DNA of 10,283 nt from an uncultured Propionibacteriaceae bacterium (lineage in GTDB: Bacteria > Actinomycetota > Actinomycetes > Propionibacteriales > Propionibacteriaceae). The stretch spans positions 1 to 10,283 of the forward strand of contig CALMAD010000424.1 of NCBI GenBank assembly GCA_937859105.1. Reading direction: 5' to 3'. The notes under the pieces were generated by a model. The model was given only the letters and a program-made list of their open reading frames with translations, searched no databases and was not told the origin of the DNA. Positions 1 to 7,625 of the stretch are shown piece by piece (position 1 is the first letter of the stretch; each line of letters starts with the position of its first letter). A program made the position numbers and the translations under genes.

Positions 1-1
1 C

Positions 2-1093
2 GGCCGCGAGGCCGACGCCCTCGCCGGGCTGGAACTGGACGCCGAGACCGTCCTCCTCGTGGGGGAGCGGGCCGCCGCGGTCCCCGGGCTGCTGCTGGCC
101 GCCCTGGACGCCGCCGAGCGCTCCGGCGCGCGGCTCGCCTGGATCCCGCGGCGCGCGGGCGACCGCGGCGCGATCGAGGCCGGGTGCCTGCCGAACCTGC
201 TGCCGGGCGGGCGTCCGGTCGCCGACACGGCGGCGCGGATCGACGTGCAGGCCGCGTGGGGGATCGACGGGCTGCCCGTCGCCACGGGGCTGGACGCCGA
301 CGGCATGCTCGCCGCGGCGGCGTCCGGGGAGTTGAAGGCGCTGGTCGTGGCCGGCGTCCAGCCGACCGACTTCGCCGACGCGCAGGCTGCGCGTCAGGGG
401 CTGGAGAAGGCCGGGTTCGTCGTGTCGATCGAGCAGCGCGCCAGCGAGGTGACCGAGCGGGCCGACGTGGTCTTCCCGGCGGCGTTGGTCGAGGAGCAGG
501 CCGGCACCTTCCTGAACTGGGAGCATCGGGCGGGCCGCGTGAACCGGGTCGTCAAGCAGGGCGTGTCCCCGATGACCGACCTGCGGGTGCTCGCGGCGCT
601 CGCGGACGCGCTGGGCGTCGACCTGGGCGTCCGGCTGGCCAAGCAGGCCCGGGCCGAGTTCGGCGAGCTGACCGGCTGGGACGGCGCGGCTGCGCCCCGC
701 CCGTCGGTGGCCTCCCCGGATGCCCTGCGGCACGGCTTCGGCTGGAAGAAGGCCGGGTCGCCGGCCCCGTCCGCCGAGGGCCTGGTCGTGGCGAGCTGGC
801 GTCAGCTCATCGACGGCTCGGCGGGCAACGACGGCGCCCCGGCGCTGCGGGCGACGGCCAAGCCGGCGGTCGCGCGGGTGAGCCCGGCGACGGCCGAGAG
901 GCTCGGCCTGGTGGCCGGCGAGGACGTGACGGTCTCGTCGTCGCGCCGCGCCGCGGCGCTGCCGCTCGTGATCGAGGAGGGCATGGTCGACGACACCGTG
1001 TGGCTCCCCGGCAACATCTGGTCCGGCGGACTTGGCGAGCTCGCCGTCCTGCCTGGTGATTCCGTGACGGTGACACCTGGAGGTGTGGCATGA
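2..1093 (+). CDS. nuoG: NADH-quinone oxidoreductase subunit G, C-terminal part (5' end outside window)
   Basis: This is the 3' part of the large iron-sulfur subunit of the complex I peripheral arm, which passes electrons from NADH along a cluster chain. The frame is open to the window edge, so the gene starts upstream; the GTG at 59 is an internal codon, not a start. About 363 residues are visible. They match the molybdopterin-oxidoreductase-like region of NuoG, including the VFPAALVEEQAGTFLNWEHR stretch (about 470-529) and the following GRVN and MTDLRVLAALADALG. A molybdopterin dinucleotide-binding-like beta domain follows (about 850-1030, with ATAERLGL and VWLPGNIWSGG). The N-terminal 2Fe-2S and 4Fe-4S ligand region lies outside the window. 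In this family the molybdopterin fold is structural and is not known to bind the cofactor. The stop overlaps the nuoH start as ATGA, which suggests translational coupling. Confidence 0.95.
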   Translation, partial: GREADALAGLELDAETVLLVGERAAAVPGLLLAALDAAERSGARLAWIPRRAGDRGAIEAGCLPNLLPGGRPVADTAARIDVQAAWGIDGLPVATGLDADGMLAAAASGELKALVVAGVQPTDFADAQAARQGLEKAGFVVSIEQRASEVTERADVVFPAALVEEQAGTFLNWEHRAGRVNRVVKQGVSPMTDLRVLAALADALGVDLGVRLAKQARAEFGELTGWDGAAAPRPSVASPDALRHGFGWKKAGSPAPSAEGLVVASWRQLIDGSAGNDGAPALRATAKPAVARVSPATAERLGLVAGEDVTVSSSRRAAALPLVIEEGMVDDTVWLPGNIWSGGLGELAVLPGDSVTVTPGGVA

Positions 1094-2457
1094 ACAACAC
1101 GGTTCCCCTCGTCATGAACGACCCGTGGTGGATTGTTCTGATCAAGGTCATCGGGGTGGTCGTCCTGCTGCTGACCTGGACGATCTTCAACGTGTGGTAC
1201 GAGCGACGCCTCGTCGGCAAGATGCAGCATCGCCTCGGCCCGATCATGAACCCGACGTGGCTGGGCGGCCTGGGCCAGGCCCTCGGCGACGGCCTCAAGT
1301 TGATGTTCAAAGAGGACTTCGCGCCGGGCATGGTCGACAAGTTCCTGTTCTCGATCGCCCCGCTCATCGCCGGCGTCGCGGCATTCACCGCCTGGTCGGT
1401 GATCCCGCTGGCGGGTGAGGTGAACATGTTCGGCGTCCAGACCCGGCTGCAGGTCACCGACCTGCCGGTGTCGGCGCTGGTCCTGCTCGCCGCGGCGTCC
1501 GTCGCCGTGTACGGCTTCGTGCTGGCCGGTTGGTCCTCGAACTCGCCGTACTCGCTGCTCGGCGCGCTGCGCAGCTCGGCGCAGATGATCAGCTACGAGA
1601 TCTCGATGGGCCTCAGCTACGTCGCGGTGATCCTCTACTCGGGGTCGATGTCGACGTCGGAGATCGTCGAGGCCCAGGGCCGGGCGCTCCCGTTCGTCGG
1701 GGCCATCGGGCTGAACGGCTGGTACTTCTTCCTGCTGCTGCCCTCGTGCGTGATCTACCTGATCTCGATGGTCGGCGAGACGAACCGCGCCCCGTTCGAC
1801 CTGCCCGAGTGCGAGTCGGAGCTGGTCTCCGGTCACCTGACCGAGTACACGGGCTTCCGGTACGCGATCTTCTTCCTGGCCGAGTACATCAACATGGCCA
1901 CCGTCTCCGCGATCGCGACCACGTTGTTCTTCGGCGGCTACCACGCGATCTGGCCGTTCGAGCCGCTGGCCAACCTGCTCGGCTTCTCGGTCGACTTCGG
2001 GTACTGGGGCCTGCTCTGGTTCGTCATCAAGGTGCAGTTGCTGATCTCGGTGTTCGTGTGGCTGCGCGGCACGCTGCCCCGCCTCCGCTACGACCAGTTC
2101 ATGGATCTCGGCTGGAAGTGGATGATCCCGATCTCCCTGCTGTGGGTGATCATGATCTCGATCGTCCGCGGCCTCACCAACGCGGGCCTGATGAGCCCGA
2201 TGGTGATGATCGGGTTGCTGGCGGTGCTGGGCCTGATCGTCGTCGCGGTCTGGTTCCTGGGGGCGGAGGAGCCACCCGAGGCCGAGGTGGAATCGCTCCA
2301 CTTCGACGCCTTCGCCGGCGGCTACCCGGTGCCGCCCATGCCGGGGCAGGTGCTGCCGGAGTTCGCCGACGTCGTGCCGAGCTCGGCCGACGAGGCGTCC
2401 GAGGAAACCGACCCTGACCGGCCCCGCCGGGCGGTCGTCACGGAGGAGGAGCGATAG
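1090..2457 (+). CDS. nuoH: NADH-quinone oxidoreductase subunit H
   Basis: NuoH is the membrane subunit that, with NuoB and NuoD, forms the quinone-access channel, and it is the start of the proton-translocation path. The 455-residue product has about eight hydrophobic segments. It carries the [16 protein letters not shown] segment and the very conserved [17 protein letters not shown] stretch starting at E230, rich in the acidic residues the family needs. The first cytoplasmic loop starts RLGPIMNP at R48, where most homologues have an R-x-G-P-N-type sequence. A hydrophilic, Pro/Glu-rich tail of about 60 residues (from about 392, including YPVPPMPGQ) is longer than in the E. coli protein; similar tails occur in actinobacterial NuoH. 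The ATG at 1090 is supported by GGAGGTG at 1079-1085 and by the 4-base overlap with nuoG. The ATG at 1114 is a weaker alternative. Confidence 0.97.
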   Translation: MNNTVPLVMNDPWWIVLIKVIGVVVLLLTWTIFNVWYERRLVGKMQHRLGPIMNPTWLGGLGQALGDGLKLMFKEDFAPGMVDKFLFSIAPLIAGVAAFTAWSVIPLAGEVNMFGVQTRLQVTDLPVSALVLLAAASVAVYGFVLAGWSSNSPYSLLGALRSSAQMISYEISMGLSYVAVILYSGSMSTSEIVEAQGRALPFVGAIGLNGWYFFLLLPSCVIYLISMVGETNRAPFDLPECESELVSGHLTEYTGFRYAIFFLAEYINMATVSAIATTLFFGGYHAIWPFEPLANLLGFSVDFGYWGLLWFVIKVQLLISVFVWLRGTLPRLRYDQFMDLGWKWMIPISLLWVIMISIVRGLTNAGLMSPMVMIGLLAVLGLIVVAVWFLGAEEPPEAEVESLHFDAFAGGYPVPPMPGQVLPEFADVVPSSADEASEETDPDRPRRAVVTEEER

Positions 2458-3014
2458 TGGGAATCTTCGATGCCTGGGCCGGGTTCGGCGTCACGCTGCG
2501 AACCATCTTCCGGCCCACCTTCACCCAGGGCTACCCCGAGAAGGGCAAGGAGAAGGTCACGGCGCCCCGCTTCCACGGCCGCCACCAGCTGAACCGCTGG
2601 CCGGACGGCTTGGAGAAGTGCGTCGGCTGCGAGTTGTGCGCGTGGGCGTGCCCCGCGGACGCGATCTACGTCGAGGGCGCCGACAACACCGAGGAGGATC
2701 GCTACTCCCCGGGCGAGCGCTACGGCCGCGTCTACCAGATCAACTACCTGCGCTGCATCCTGTGCGGCCTGTGCATCGAGGCGTGCCCGACGCGCGCCCT
2801 GACGATGACCAACGACTTCAAGCTGGCCGACGTGACCCGCGAGAAGATGATCTACACGAAGGACCGGCTGCTGGCGCCCCTGCTGCCCGGCATGGAGGAG
2901 CCCCCGCACGCGCGCCGACTCGGCAACGACGAGCGCGAGTACTTCCTGGGGCTGCCCACGACGGGCACGGCCGACACCCGCACGGGCACCGTCGACGAGG
3001 GAGCGAAGAAATGA
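2457..3014 (+). CDS. nuoI: NADH-quinone oxidoreductase subunit I (two 4Fe-4S ferredoxin-like)
   Basis: NuoI carries clusters N6a and N6b, which relay electrons from NuoG to the terminal cluster in NuoB next to the quinone site. The 185-residue product has two complete 4Fe-4S motifs: [12 protein letters not shown] (Cys55, 58, 61, 65) and [12 protein letters not shown] (Cys100, 103, 106, 110). The [20 protein letters not shown] lead-in and the [20 protein letters not shown] link between the motifs match bacterial NuoI. There is no membrane segment; the amphipathic N-terminus should rest on the membrane arm. The GTG start at 2457 overlaps the nuoH stop by one base (TAGTG) and follows GGAGGAGG at 2442-2449 with seven bases of spacing. 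Residues after about 150 form a polar tail with no recognised domain. Confidence 0.97.
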   Translation: MGIFDAWAGFGVTLRTIFRPTFTQGYPEKGKEKVTAPRFHGRHQLNRWPDGLEKCVGCELCAWACPADAIYVEGADNTEEDRYSPGERYGRVYQINYLRCILCGLCIEACPTRALTMTNDFKLADVTREKMIYTKDRLLAPLLPGMEEPPHARRLGNDEREYFLGLPTTGTADTRTGTVDEGAKK

Positions 3015-3829
3015 ACCCCGCACTCATCCCGCTCGTGACCGGGACGGAGGTGACCTTCTGGATCTGCGCGCCGCTCATGGTGCTGGGCGCGCTCGGCCTC
3101 GTCCTCTTCCGCAAGGCCGTGCACTCCGTGTTGTCGATGGTCGTCGTGATGATCAACCTGGCCGTGCTGTACGCGGCGCTCGACGGTCCGTTCCTGTTCG
3201 TCGTGCAGATCATCGTCTACACCGGCGCGATCATGATGCTGTTCCTGTTCGTGCTGATGCTGGTCGGCGTCGACAAGCCCGACTCGGCGGTCGAGACCAT
3301 CCACGGCCAGCGCATCCTGGGCATCATCATCGCCGTGGCGCTGGCCGCCCTGCTCATCTACGCGATCGGCGGGGCCGTCACGCAGCCTCCGGTGGGCATG
3401 GACGCGGCGAACGCCGCCGAGGGCGGCAACGTGCCGTCGCTCGCGGGCGTCCTGTTCGTCCGGTACATGTTCGTCTTCGAGCTCACCGCCGCCCTGCTGA
3501 TCACCGCGGCCGTCGGCGCGATGGTGCTGGCCCACCACACGCGGGTCACCCCGAAGGCCGGCCAGCGCGTCCTCTCGGACGAGCGCATGCGCGCCTACGC
3601 CGAGCGCGGCGAGCACCCGGGAACGCTGCCGAGCTCGGGCGTCTTCGCGACCAACAACTCGATCGGCGCCCCGGCGCTCCTGCCGGACGGCTCGGTGGCC
3701 GAGAGGTCGGTCAGCCGGACGCTGGTCATCCGCGGCGCGGCGTTGGACGCCGCCGACCTCGCCGGCGCGGAGGAGAACTTCCGGGCCATCGAGGCGCAGC
3801 GCGACATCGACAAGGAGGACGACGAATGA
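3011..3829 (+). CDS. nuoJ: NADH-quinone oxidoreductase subunit J
   Basis: NuoJ is a small membrane subunit next to NuoH and NuoK that takes part in coupling quinone reduction to proton pumping. The product has 272 residues, with about five hydrophobic segments in the first 175. The signature [20 protein letters not shown] contains Tyr70 in the third segment, which in known structures includes the pi-bulge that moves during turnover. Residues from about 176 to the end are hydrophilic and not found in the shorter E. coli NuoJ. They contain ALLPDGS and VSRTLVIRG, which resemble tails I recall from other actinobacterial NuoJ. The ATG at 3011 is chosen because it overlaps the nuoI stop as ATGA, follows GAGGGAG at 2997-3003, and gives the normal N-terminus; the same frame is open further upstream but inside nuoI. 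Confidence 0.95.
   Translation: MNPALIPLVTGTEVTFWICAPLMVLGALGLVLFRKAVHSVLSMVVVMINLAVLYAALDGPFLFVVQIIVYTGAIMMLFLFVLMLVGVDKPDSAVETIHGQRILGIIIAVALAALLIYAIGGAVTQPPVGMDAANAAEGGNVPSLAGVLFVRYMFVFELTAALLITAAVGAMVLAHHTRVTPKAGQRVLSDERMRAYAERGEHPGTLPSSGVFATNNSIGAPALLPDGSVAERSVSRTLVIRGAALDAADLAGAEENFRAIEAQRDIDKEDDE
3812..3818 (+). promoter_or_regulatory. Consensus ribosome binding site at the end of nuoJ
   Basis: AAGGAGG lies inside the last nuoJ codons, seven bases before the ATG at 3826. It is the closest match to the anti-Shine-Dalgarno sequence that I noticed in the window, yet the nearest start codon opens only an 18-codon frame, not nuoK, whose start is 60 bases further on. It may load ribosomes onto the short frame, or be a by-product of the Lys-Glu-Asp codons at the nuoJ end. 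Confidence 0.5.
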
Positions 3830-3882
3830 GCAGCCTTCGGACGGCGCGGAGCCGTCGTACGGGCGAGGGGAGCGCGCGGTGA
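3826..3882 (+). CDS. Possible 18-codon coupling ORF between nuoJ and nuoK
   Basis: This short open frame encodes [18 protein letters not shown], with five Arg in 18 residues and no recognisable domain. It fills the only sizeable gap in the nuo cluster. Its ATG overlaps the nuoJ stop (ATGA, 3826-3829) and its stop overlaps the nuoK start (GTGA, 3879-3882). It has a strong ribosome binding site (AAGGAGG, 3812-3818) at ideal spacing. A ribosome ending nuoJ could therefore translate it and finish exactly on the nuoK start. I infer a translational-bridge role rather than a functional peptide. In GC-rich DNA such an arrangement can also arise by chance, so it remains a candidate. Confidence 0.35.
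   Translation: MSSLRTARSRRTGEGSAR
3840..3856 (+). repeat. Small inverted repeat in the nuoJ-nuoK gap
   Basis: GACGGC (3840-3845) and GCCGTC (3851-3856) form a perfect 6-bp stem with a 5-base loop. It sits between the nuoJ stop and the nuoK ribosome binding site (GAGGGGAG, 3865-3872). It has no T-tract and is too short for a convincing terminator. It could slow ribosomes or shape mRNA access, but short GC hairpins are common at this base composition. Confidence 0.35.
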
Positions 3883-4178
3883 ACCCCGAGAACTTCCTGA
3901 TCCTCGCCGCGATCCTCTTCTCGATCGGCTCGGTCGGCGTGCTGACCCGGCGCAACGCCCTGATCGCGTTCATGTGCGTCGAGTTGATGCTGAACTCGGC
4001 GAACCTCGCGTTCGCGGCGTTCGCCCAGATGCACGGCAACCTGGACGGCCAGGTGGCCGCCTTCTTCGTCATGGTCGTGGCGGCGGCCGAGGTCGTGGTC
4101 GGCCTCGCGATCATCGTCATGGTCTACAAGACGCGCCGGACGACCTCGGTCGACGACGCCAACCTGCTGAAGCTCTGA
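3879..4178 (+). CDS. nuoK: NADH-quinone oxidoreductase subunit K
   Basis: NuoK is the small membrane subunit related to MrpC that links NuoJ/NuoH to the antiporter-like subunits. The 99-residue product has three hydrophobic segments at about 4-22, 28-50 and 61-83. The two membrane-buried glutamates are present: Glu35 in [15 protein letters not shown] and Glu71 in [13 protein letters not shown], corresponding to E36 and E72 of E. coli, which are known to matter for proton translocation. The C-terminus [10 protein letters not shown] is typical of actinobacterial NuoK. The GTG at 3879 gives the canonical [14 protein letters not shown] start and follows GAGGGGAG at 3865-3872 with six bases of spacing. 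The start overlaps the stop of the short frame in the nuoJ-nuoK gap. Confidence 0.97.
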   Translation: MNPENFLILAAILFSIGSVGVLTRRNALIAFMCVELMLNSANLAFAAFAQMHGNLDGQVAAFFVMVVAAAEVVVGLAIIVMVYKTRRTTSVDDANLLKL

Positions 4179-4188
4179 GGGGGCGGGC

Positions 4189-6096
4189 GTGTTTCTTCTC
4201 GAGACGATCCATCCGGTGGCTGGCACCGGGATGTTCGCCAACGCCTGGTGGATGATCGCGGCCCCGCTCCTCGTCGCCGCGATCCTGCTGATCGGCGGGC
4301 GCATGCTGGACGCCTGGGGCCACTACCTGGCCGTCGCGGCCATCTGGTTCTCATTCGCGGTCGGCGCGTGCCTCTTCGCGGAGATGTGGGGGCGTCCTGT
4401 CACCGAGCGCGTGGTCGAGTCGCACCTGTACGACTGGTTCTCGGTGGGTGCGTGGAGCTTCCCGGTCGGCCTCCTGGTCGACCCGCTGTCGATCGTGTTC
4501 GTCCTGCTGATCACCGGCGTGGGCGGCCTGATCCACATCTACTCGATCGGCTACATGGCGCACGACCCGCGCCGGCGCCGGTTCTTCGCCTACCTGAACC
4601 TGTTCGTCGCCGCGATGCTGACGCTCGTCCTCGCGGACAGCTACCTGATCCTCTTCGTCGGCTGGGAGGGCGTGGGCCTGGCGTCCTACCTGCTCATCAG
4701 CTTCTGGCAGGAGCGTCCGTCCGCGGCCGCCGCCGGCGTGAAGGCCTTCGTGATGAACCGGATCGGCGACGTCGGCATGGTGCTGGCGATCTCGTCGATG
4801 CTGGCGATGTTCGGCTCGGTCCGGTTCGTCGACGTGGCCGCCGGGGCAGCCGCGCTGGAGCCCATGTGGGCCACCCTGATCGGCATCTTCTTGCTGGTGG
4901 GGGCGTGCGGTAAGTCCGCGCAGGTGCCCCTGCAGGCATGGCTGTTGGACGCCATGGAGGGCCCGACGCCCGTGTCGGCCCTCATCCACGCGGCGACGAT
5001 GGTCACGGCGGGCGTCTACCTGGTCGTCCGGAGCCACGCGATCTTCGAGGCCAGCCCGGTCGCGCAGATGGCCGTGGTGATCGTCGGAACGGTCACGCTG
5101 CTGTTCGGCGCGTGGATCGGGTGCAGCAAGGACGACATCAAGAAGGTGCTGGCCGGCTCCACCATGAGCCAGATCGGCTACATGATGCTGGCCGCGGGCA
5201 TCGGCCCGGCCGGGTACGCGTTCGCGATCTTCCACCTGCTGACCCACGGCGCGTTCAAGGCGAACATGTTCCTCGGCGCCGGCTCGGTCATGCACGGCAT
5301 GAACGACGACGTGAACATGCGCCACTACGGAGCGCTGCGCAAGGCGATGCCGTATACCTTCTACACGTTCCTGATGGGCTACCTGGCGATCATCGGCATC
5401 CCGCCGCTCGCCGGCTACTTCAGCAAGGACCACATCATCGAGGCGGCCTTCCACGCCAACCTCATCGCGGGCGTCTGCGCGTTGCTCGGCGCGGGCGTGA
5501 CGGCGTTCTACATGACGCGCCTCATGTTCATGACCTTCTTCGGGCAGGAGCGCTGGGAGCCCGGCGTCCATCCGCACGAGTCGCCGAAGGTCATGACGGT
5601 GCCGCTGATCGTCCTCGCACTCCTGTCGATCATCGCCGGCGCGGTGATGAACGGCTGGATCCAGGGTTGGCTCGAGCCCGCGGCGGGCAATCACCCGCAC
5701 GAGGTCTCGTTGATCCCGACGCCCATCGGGCTGCTCACGATCGTCGTCGTGCTCGCGGGCGTGGCCCTGGGCTGGGCGCTCTTCGGACGCCGCAGCGTCC
5801 CGACGACCGCCCCGGCCAGTTCGAACCCGATCACGATCACGGGACGCAACGACCTCTTCGCGGACGCCATCAACGACATCTTCGTCGTCCAGCCGACCGG
5901 GGCGGTCGCCCGGGGCGTCGCGACGTTCGACCACAACGGCTTGGACAAGGCGGTCGACTCGTCGGCGTACGCGTTCGGCGGTCTCTCGGCGCAGGTGCGG
6001 AAGCTTCAGACCGGCTTCGCTCGCACGTACGCGCTCACCATGGTCGCCGGCGTCGTCCTGGTCGGCGTCGTCCTGATCCTCACCCACCTGGCCTGA
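4189..6096 (+). CDS. nuoL: NADH-quinone oxidoreductase subunit L
   Basis: NuoL is the distal antiporter-like subunit of the membrane arm, a proton channel related to MrpA. The 635-residue product is hydrophobic throughout, with roughly sixteen membrane segments expected. Key charged residues are present: Glu160 in VGWEGVGLASYLLISF, Lys242 in KSAQVPLQAWLLDAMEGPTP, His in SALIHAATMVTAGVYL, and Lys357 in THGAFKANMFLGAGSVMHG. The C-terminal part (from about residue 545, starting NPITITGRNDLFADAIND) matches the region with the long lateral helix and final anchor that runs along NuoM and NuoN. The GTG at 4189 is preferred because GAGGGGG at 4177-4183 precedes it at good spacing. An ATG at 4231 would drop 14 polar residues and has a weaker site. 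The gene starts ten bases after nuoK. Confidence 0.96.
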   Translation: MFLLETIHPVAGTGMFANAWWMIAAPLLVAAILLIGGRMLDAWGHYLAVAAIWFSFAVGACLFAEMWGRPVTERVVESHLYDWFSVGAWSFPVGLLVDPLSIVFVLLITGVGGLIHIYSIGYMAHDPRRRRFFAYLNLFVAAMLTLVLADSYLILFVGWEGVGLASYLLISFWQERPSAAAAGVKAFVMNRIGDVGMVLAISSMLAMFGSVRFVDVAAGAAALEPMWATLIGIFLLVGACGKSAQVPLQAWLLDAMEGPTPVSALIHAATMVTAGVYLVVRSHAIFEASPVAQMAVVIVGTVTLLFGAWIGCSKDDIKKVLAGSTMSQIGYMMLAAGIGPAGYAFAIFHLLTHGAFKANMFLGAGSVMHGMNDDVNMRHYGALRKAMPYTFYTFLMGYLAIIGIPPLAGYFSKDHIIEAAFHANLIAGVCALLGAGVTAFYMTRLMFMTFFGQERWEPGVHPHESPKVMTVPLIVLALLSIIAGAVMNGWIQGWLEPAAGNHPHEVSLIPTPIGLLTIVVVLAGVALGWALFGRRSVPTTAPASSNPITITGRNDLFADAINDIFVVQPTGAVARGVATFDHNGLDKAVDSSAYAFGGLSAQVRKLQTGFARTYALTMVAGVVLVGVVLILTHLA

Positions 6097-6113
6097 GTTA
6101 GGAGCTTTTCGCC

Positions 6114-7625
6114 ATGACATTCCCCTGGCTCACCGTCCTCGGGCTCGTGCCCCTCGTCGGAGGCCTTCTGCTCCTGCTGCCGATGAGGGAGGCGTCCAAG
6201 TGGCTGGGCATGGGCTTCGCCCTGCTCACGCTCGGCCTGGGCGCCGGCATCGCCGGCATGTACTCCGCGGGGGTCGACCTCGCCGTGCAGGTGCCGTGGG
6301 TGCGCTCCTTCGGCGCCTCGTGGGCCCTCGGCCTGGACGGCATGGGCCTCGCGATGGTGCTGCTCACCGTGATCCTGACCCCGGTCGTGCTGCTGGTCGA
6401 ATGGAAGTCGTCCGGCATCGTCGGCCAGTGGACGTCGCAGGCCTTCTTCGCGCTCGTCCTGATCCTCGAGGGCCTGTCGCTGTTCGTGTTCACGGCCGAT
6501 GACGTGCTGCTGTTCTACCTCTTCTTCGAGGCGACGCTGATCCCGATGTACTTCCTCATCGTCGGGTACGGCGGCCCGCGTCGCGGCTACGCGGCGCTGA
6601 AGTTCCTGCTGTTCAGCCTCGCCGGCGGCCTCGTGATGCTGGCGTCGGTGATCGGCCTGTACGTGGTCTCGGCGAGCGCGGGGCGTCCGTCGTACCTGCT
6701 GTCGGACCTCGCCGCCCTCAACATCGGCGGGGAAGCCGGCCACTGGCTGATGCTGGGCTTCCTGATCGCGTTCATCATCAAGGCGCCGATGGTCCCGCTG
6801 CACACGTGGCTGCCGGACGCCGCCGAGCAGTCCACGCCCGGCTCGGCCACGATGCTGGTCGGCGTGCTGGACAAGATCGGCACGTTCGGCATGATCAAGT
6901 TCTGCCTCGTGATCTTCCCCGAGGCGAGCCGCTGGGCCGCCCCGGTCATGGTGATCCTCGCGCTGATCTCGATCATCTACGGCGCCCTCGGCGCGATCGG
7001 CTCGCGCAACCTCATGCGCCTGGTGGCCTACACCTCGATCAGCCACTTCGGCTTCATGGTGCTCGGCATCTACTCGTTCACCACGCAGAGCATGTCGGGG
7101 TCGATCTTCTACATGCTCAACCACGGGTTCAGCACCGCGGCGCTCTTCCTGGCCGTCGGGTACCTGATCTCGCGGCGGGGCAGCGCGGACATCAATGCCT
7201 TCGGCGGCGTCCAGAAGCTCGCGCCGGTCGCGTCCGGCGTCCTGCTGCTCGCGGCCCTCTCGGCGCTGTCGCTGCCCGGCATGTCGACGTTCGTCTCGGA
7301 GATCATGGTTGTCACCGGCACGTTCGGCCGGGCGCCGTGGGCGACCGCCGTCGCGACGGTCGGCATGGTGCTCGCCGCCGTCTACGCCTTGCGGCTCTAC
7401 CGCAAGCCGATGACCGGCCCCGTGACGGACGACGCCGCGCAGCACTTCACCGGCCGCGACCTGAACGAGGTCGAACGTCTGGTGATGGTGCCGGTGATCG
7501 GCGCGATCCTCTTGCTCGGTTTCTATCCTCAGCCTGCCGTGAAGCTGGTTGAGCCGACGGCCCAAGCGGCCATGCAGCGGGTGCAGCTCGTTGATCCCGC
7601 TCCGGTCGTGGAGGGAGAACAGTGA
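6114..7625 (+). CDS. nuoM: NADH-quinone oxidoreductase subunit M
   Basis: NuoM is the middle antiporter-like proton-pumping subunit, between NuoL and NuoN. The 503-residue product is about the usual family size, with about fourteen hydrophobic segments. Glu139 in FFEATLIPMYFLIVGYGG corresponds to the essential E144 of E. coli. Lys223 in IKAPMVPLHTWLPDAAEQST corresponds to K234, followed by the conserved HTWLPDA. The SRNLMRLVAYTSISHFGFM and MLNHGFSTAALFLAVGYL stretches are also typical. The WLPDAAEQSTPGSATMLVG version of the motif differs from the proteobacterial DAHxxAPTAGS form and resembles other actinobacterial NuoM. The ATG at 6114 follows AGGAG (6100-6104) with nine bases of spacing and a 17-base gap after nuoL. 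The short polar C-terminus overlaps the start region of nuoN. Confidence 0.96.
   Translation: MTFPWLTVLGLVPLVGGLLLLLPMREASKWLGMGFALLTLGLGAGIAGMYSAGVDLAVQVPWVRSFGASWALGLDGMGLAMVLLTVILTPVVLLVEWKSSGIVGQWTSQAFFALVLILEGLSLFVFTADDVLLFYLFFEATLIPMYFLIVGYGGPRRGYAALKFLLFSLAGGLVMLASVIGLYVVSASAGRPSYLLSDLAALNIGGEAGHWLMLGFLIAFIIKAPMVPLHTWLPDAAEQSTPGSATMLVGVLDKIGTFGMIKFCLVIFPEASRWAAPVMVILALISIIYGALGAIGSRNLMRLVAYTSISHFGFMVLGIYSFTTQSMSGSIFYMLNHGFSTAALFLAVGYLISRRGSADINAFGGVQKLAPVASGVLLLAALSALSLPGMSTFVSEIMVVTGTFGRAPWATAVATVGMVLAAVYALRLYRKPMTGPVTDDAAQHFTGRDLNEVERLVMVPVIGAILLLGFYPQPAVKLVEPTAQAAMQRVQLVDPAPVVEGEQ

Noticed and set aside
59..61. GTG as a start of nuoG
   Set aside because: The same frame is open from base 2, and the protein from here lacks the N-terminal iron-sulfur domains. 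It is an internal codon of a gene cut by the window edge.
802..2301. Long minus-strand open frame opposite nuoG/nuoH (499 codons), and similar ones opposite nuoJ, nuoL, nuoM, nuoN and the prenyl synthase
   Set aside because: Their products are rich in Arg, His, Asp, Gln and Glu with no domain, the usual result of reading GC-rich membrane-protein genes backwards. The + strand genes are unambiguous and occupy the same DNA.
2618..3010. Upstream part of the nuoJ frame as a NuoJ N-terminal extension
   Set aside because: It lies inside nuoI and gives an Arg-rich shadow sequence. NuoJ begins at the ATG at 3011, with ribosome site, ATGA overlap and normal N-terminus.
3826..3882. Frameshift or sequencing error joining the short frame to nuoK
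   Set aside because: NuoK from the GTG at 3879 already has the canonical N-terminus and the usual 99-residue length, so no missing sequence needs to be restored.
4938..6101. Long plus-strand alternative frame inside nuoL (387 codons)
   Set aside because: It is a low-complexity Arg/Gly/Pro product in the frame next to nuoL, an artefact of third-position GC bias, with no independent family signature.
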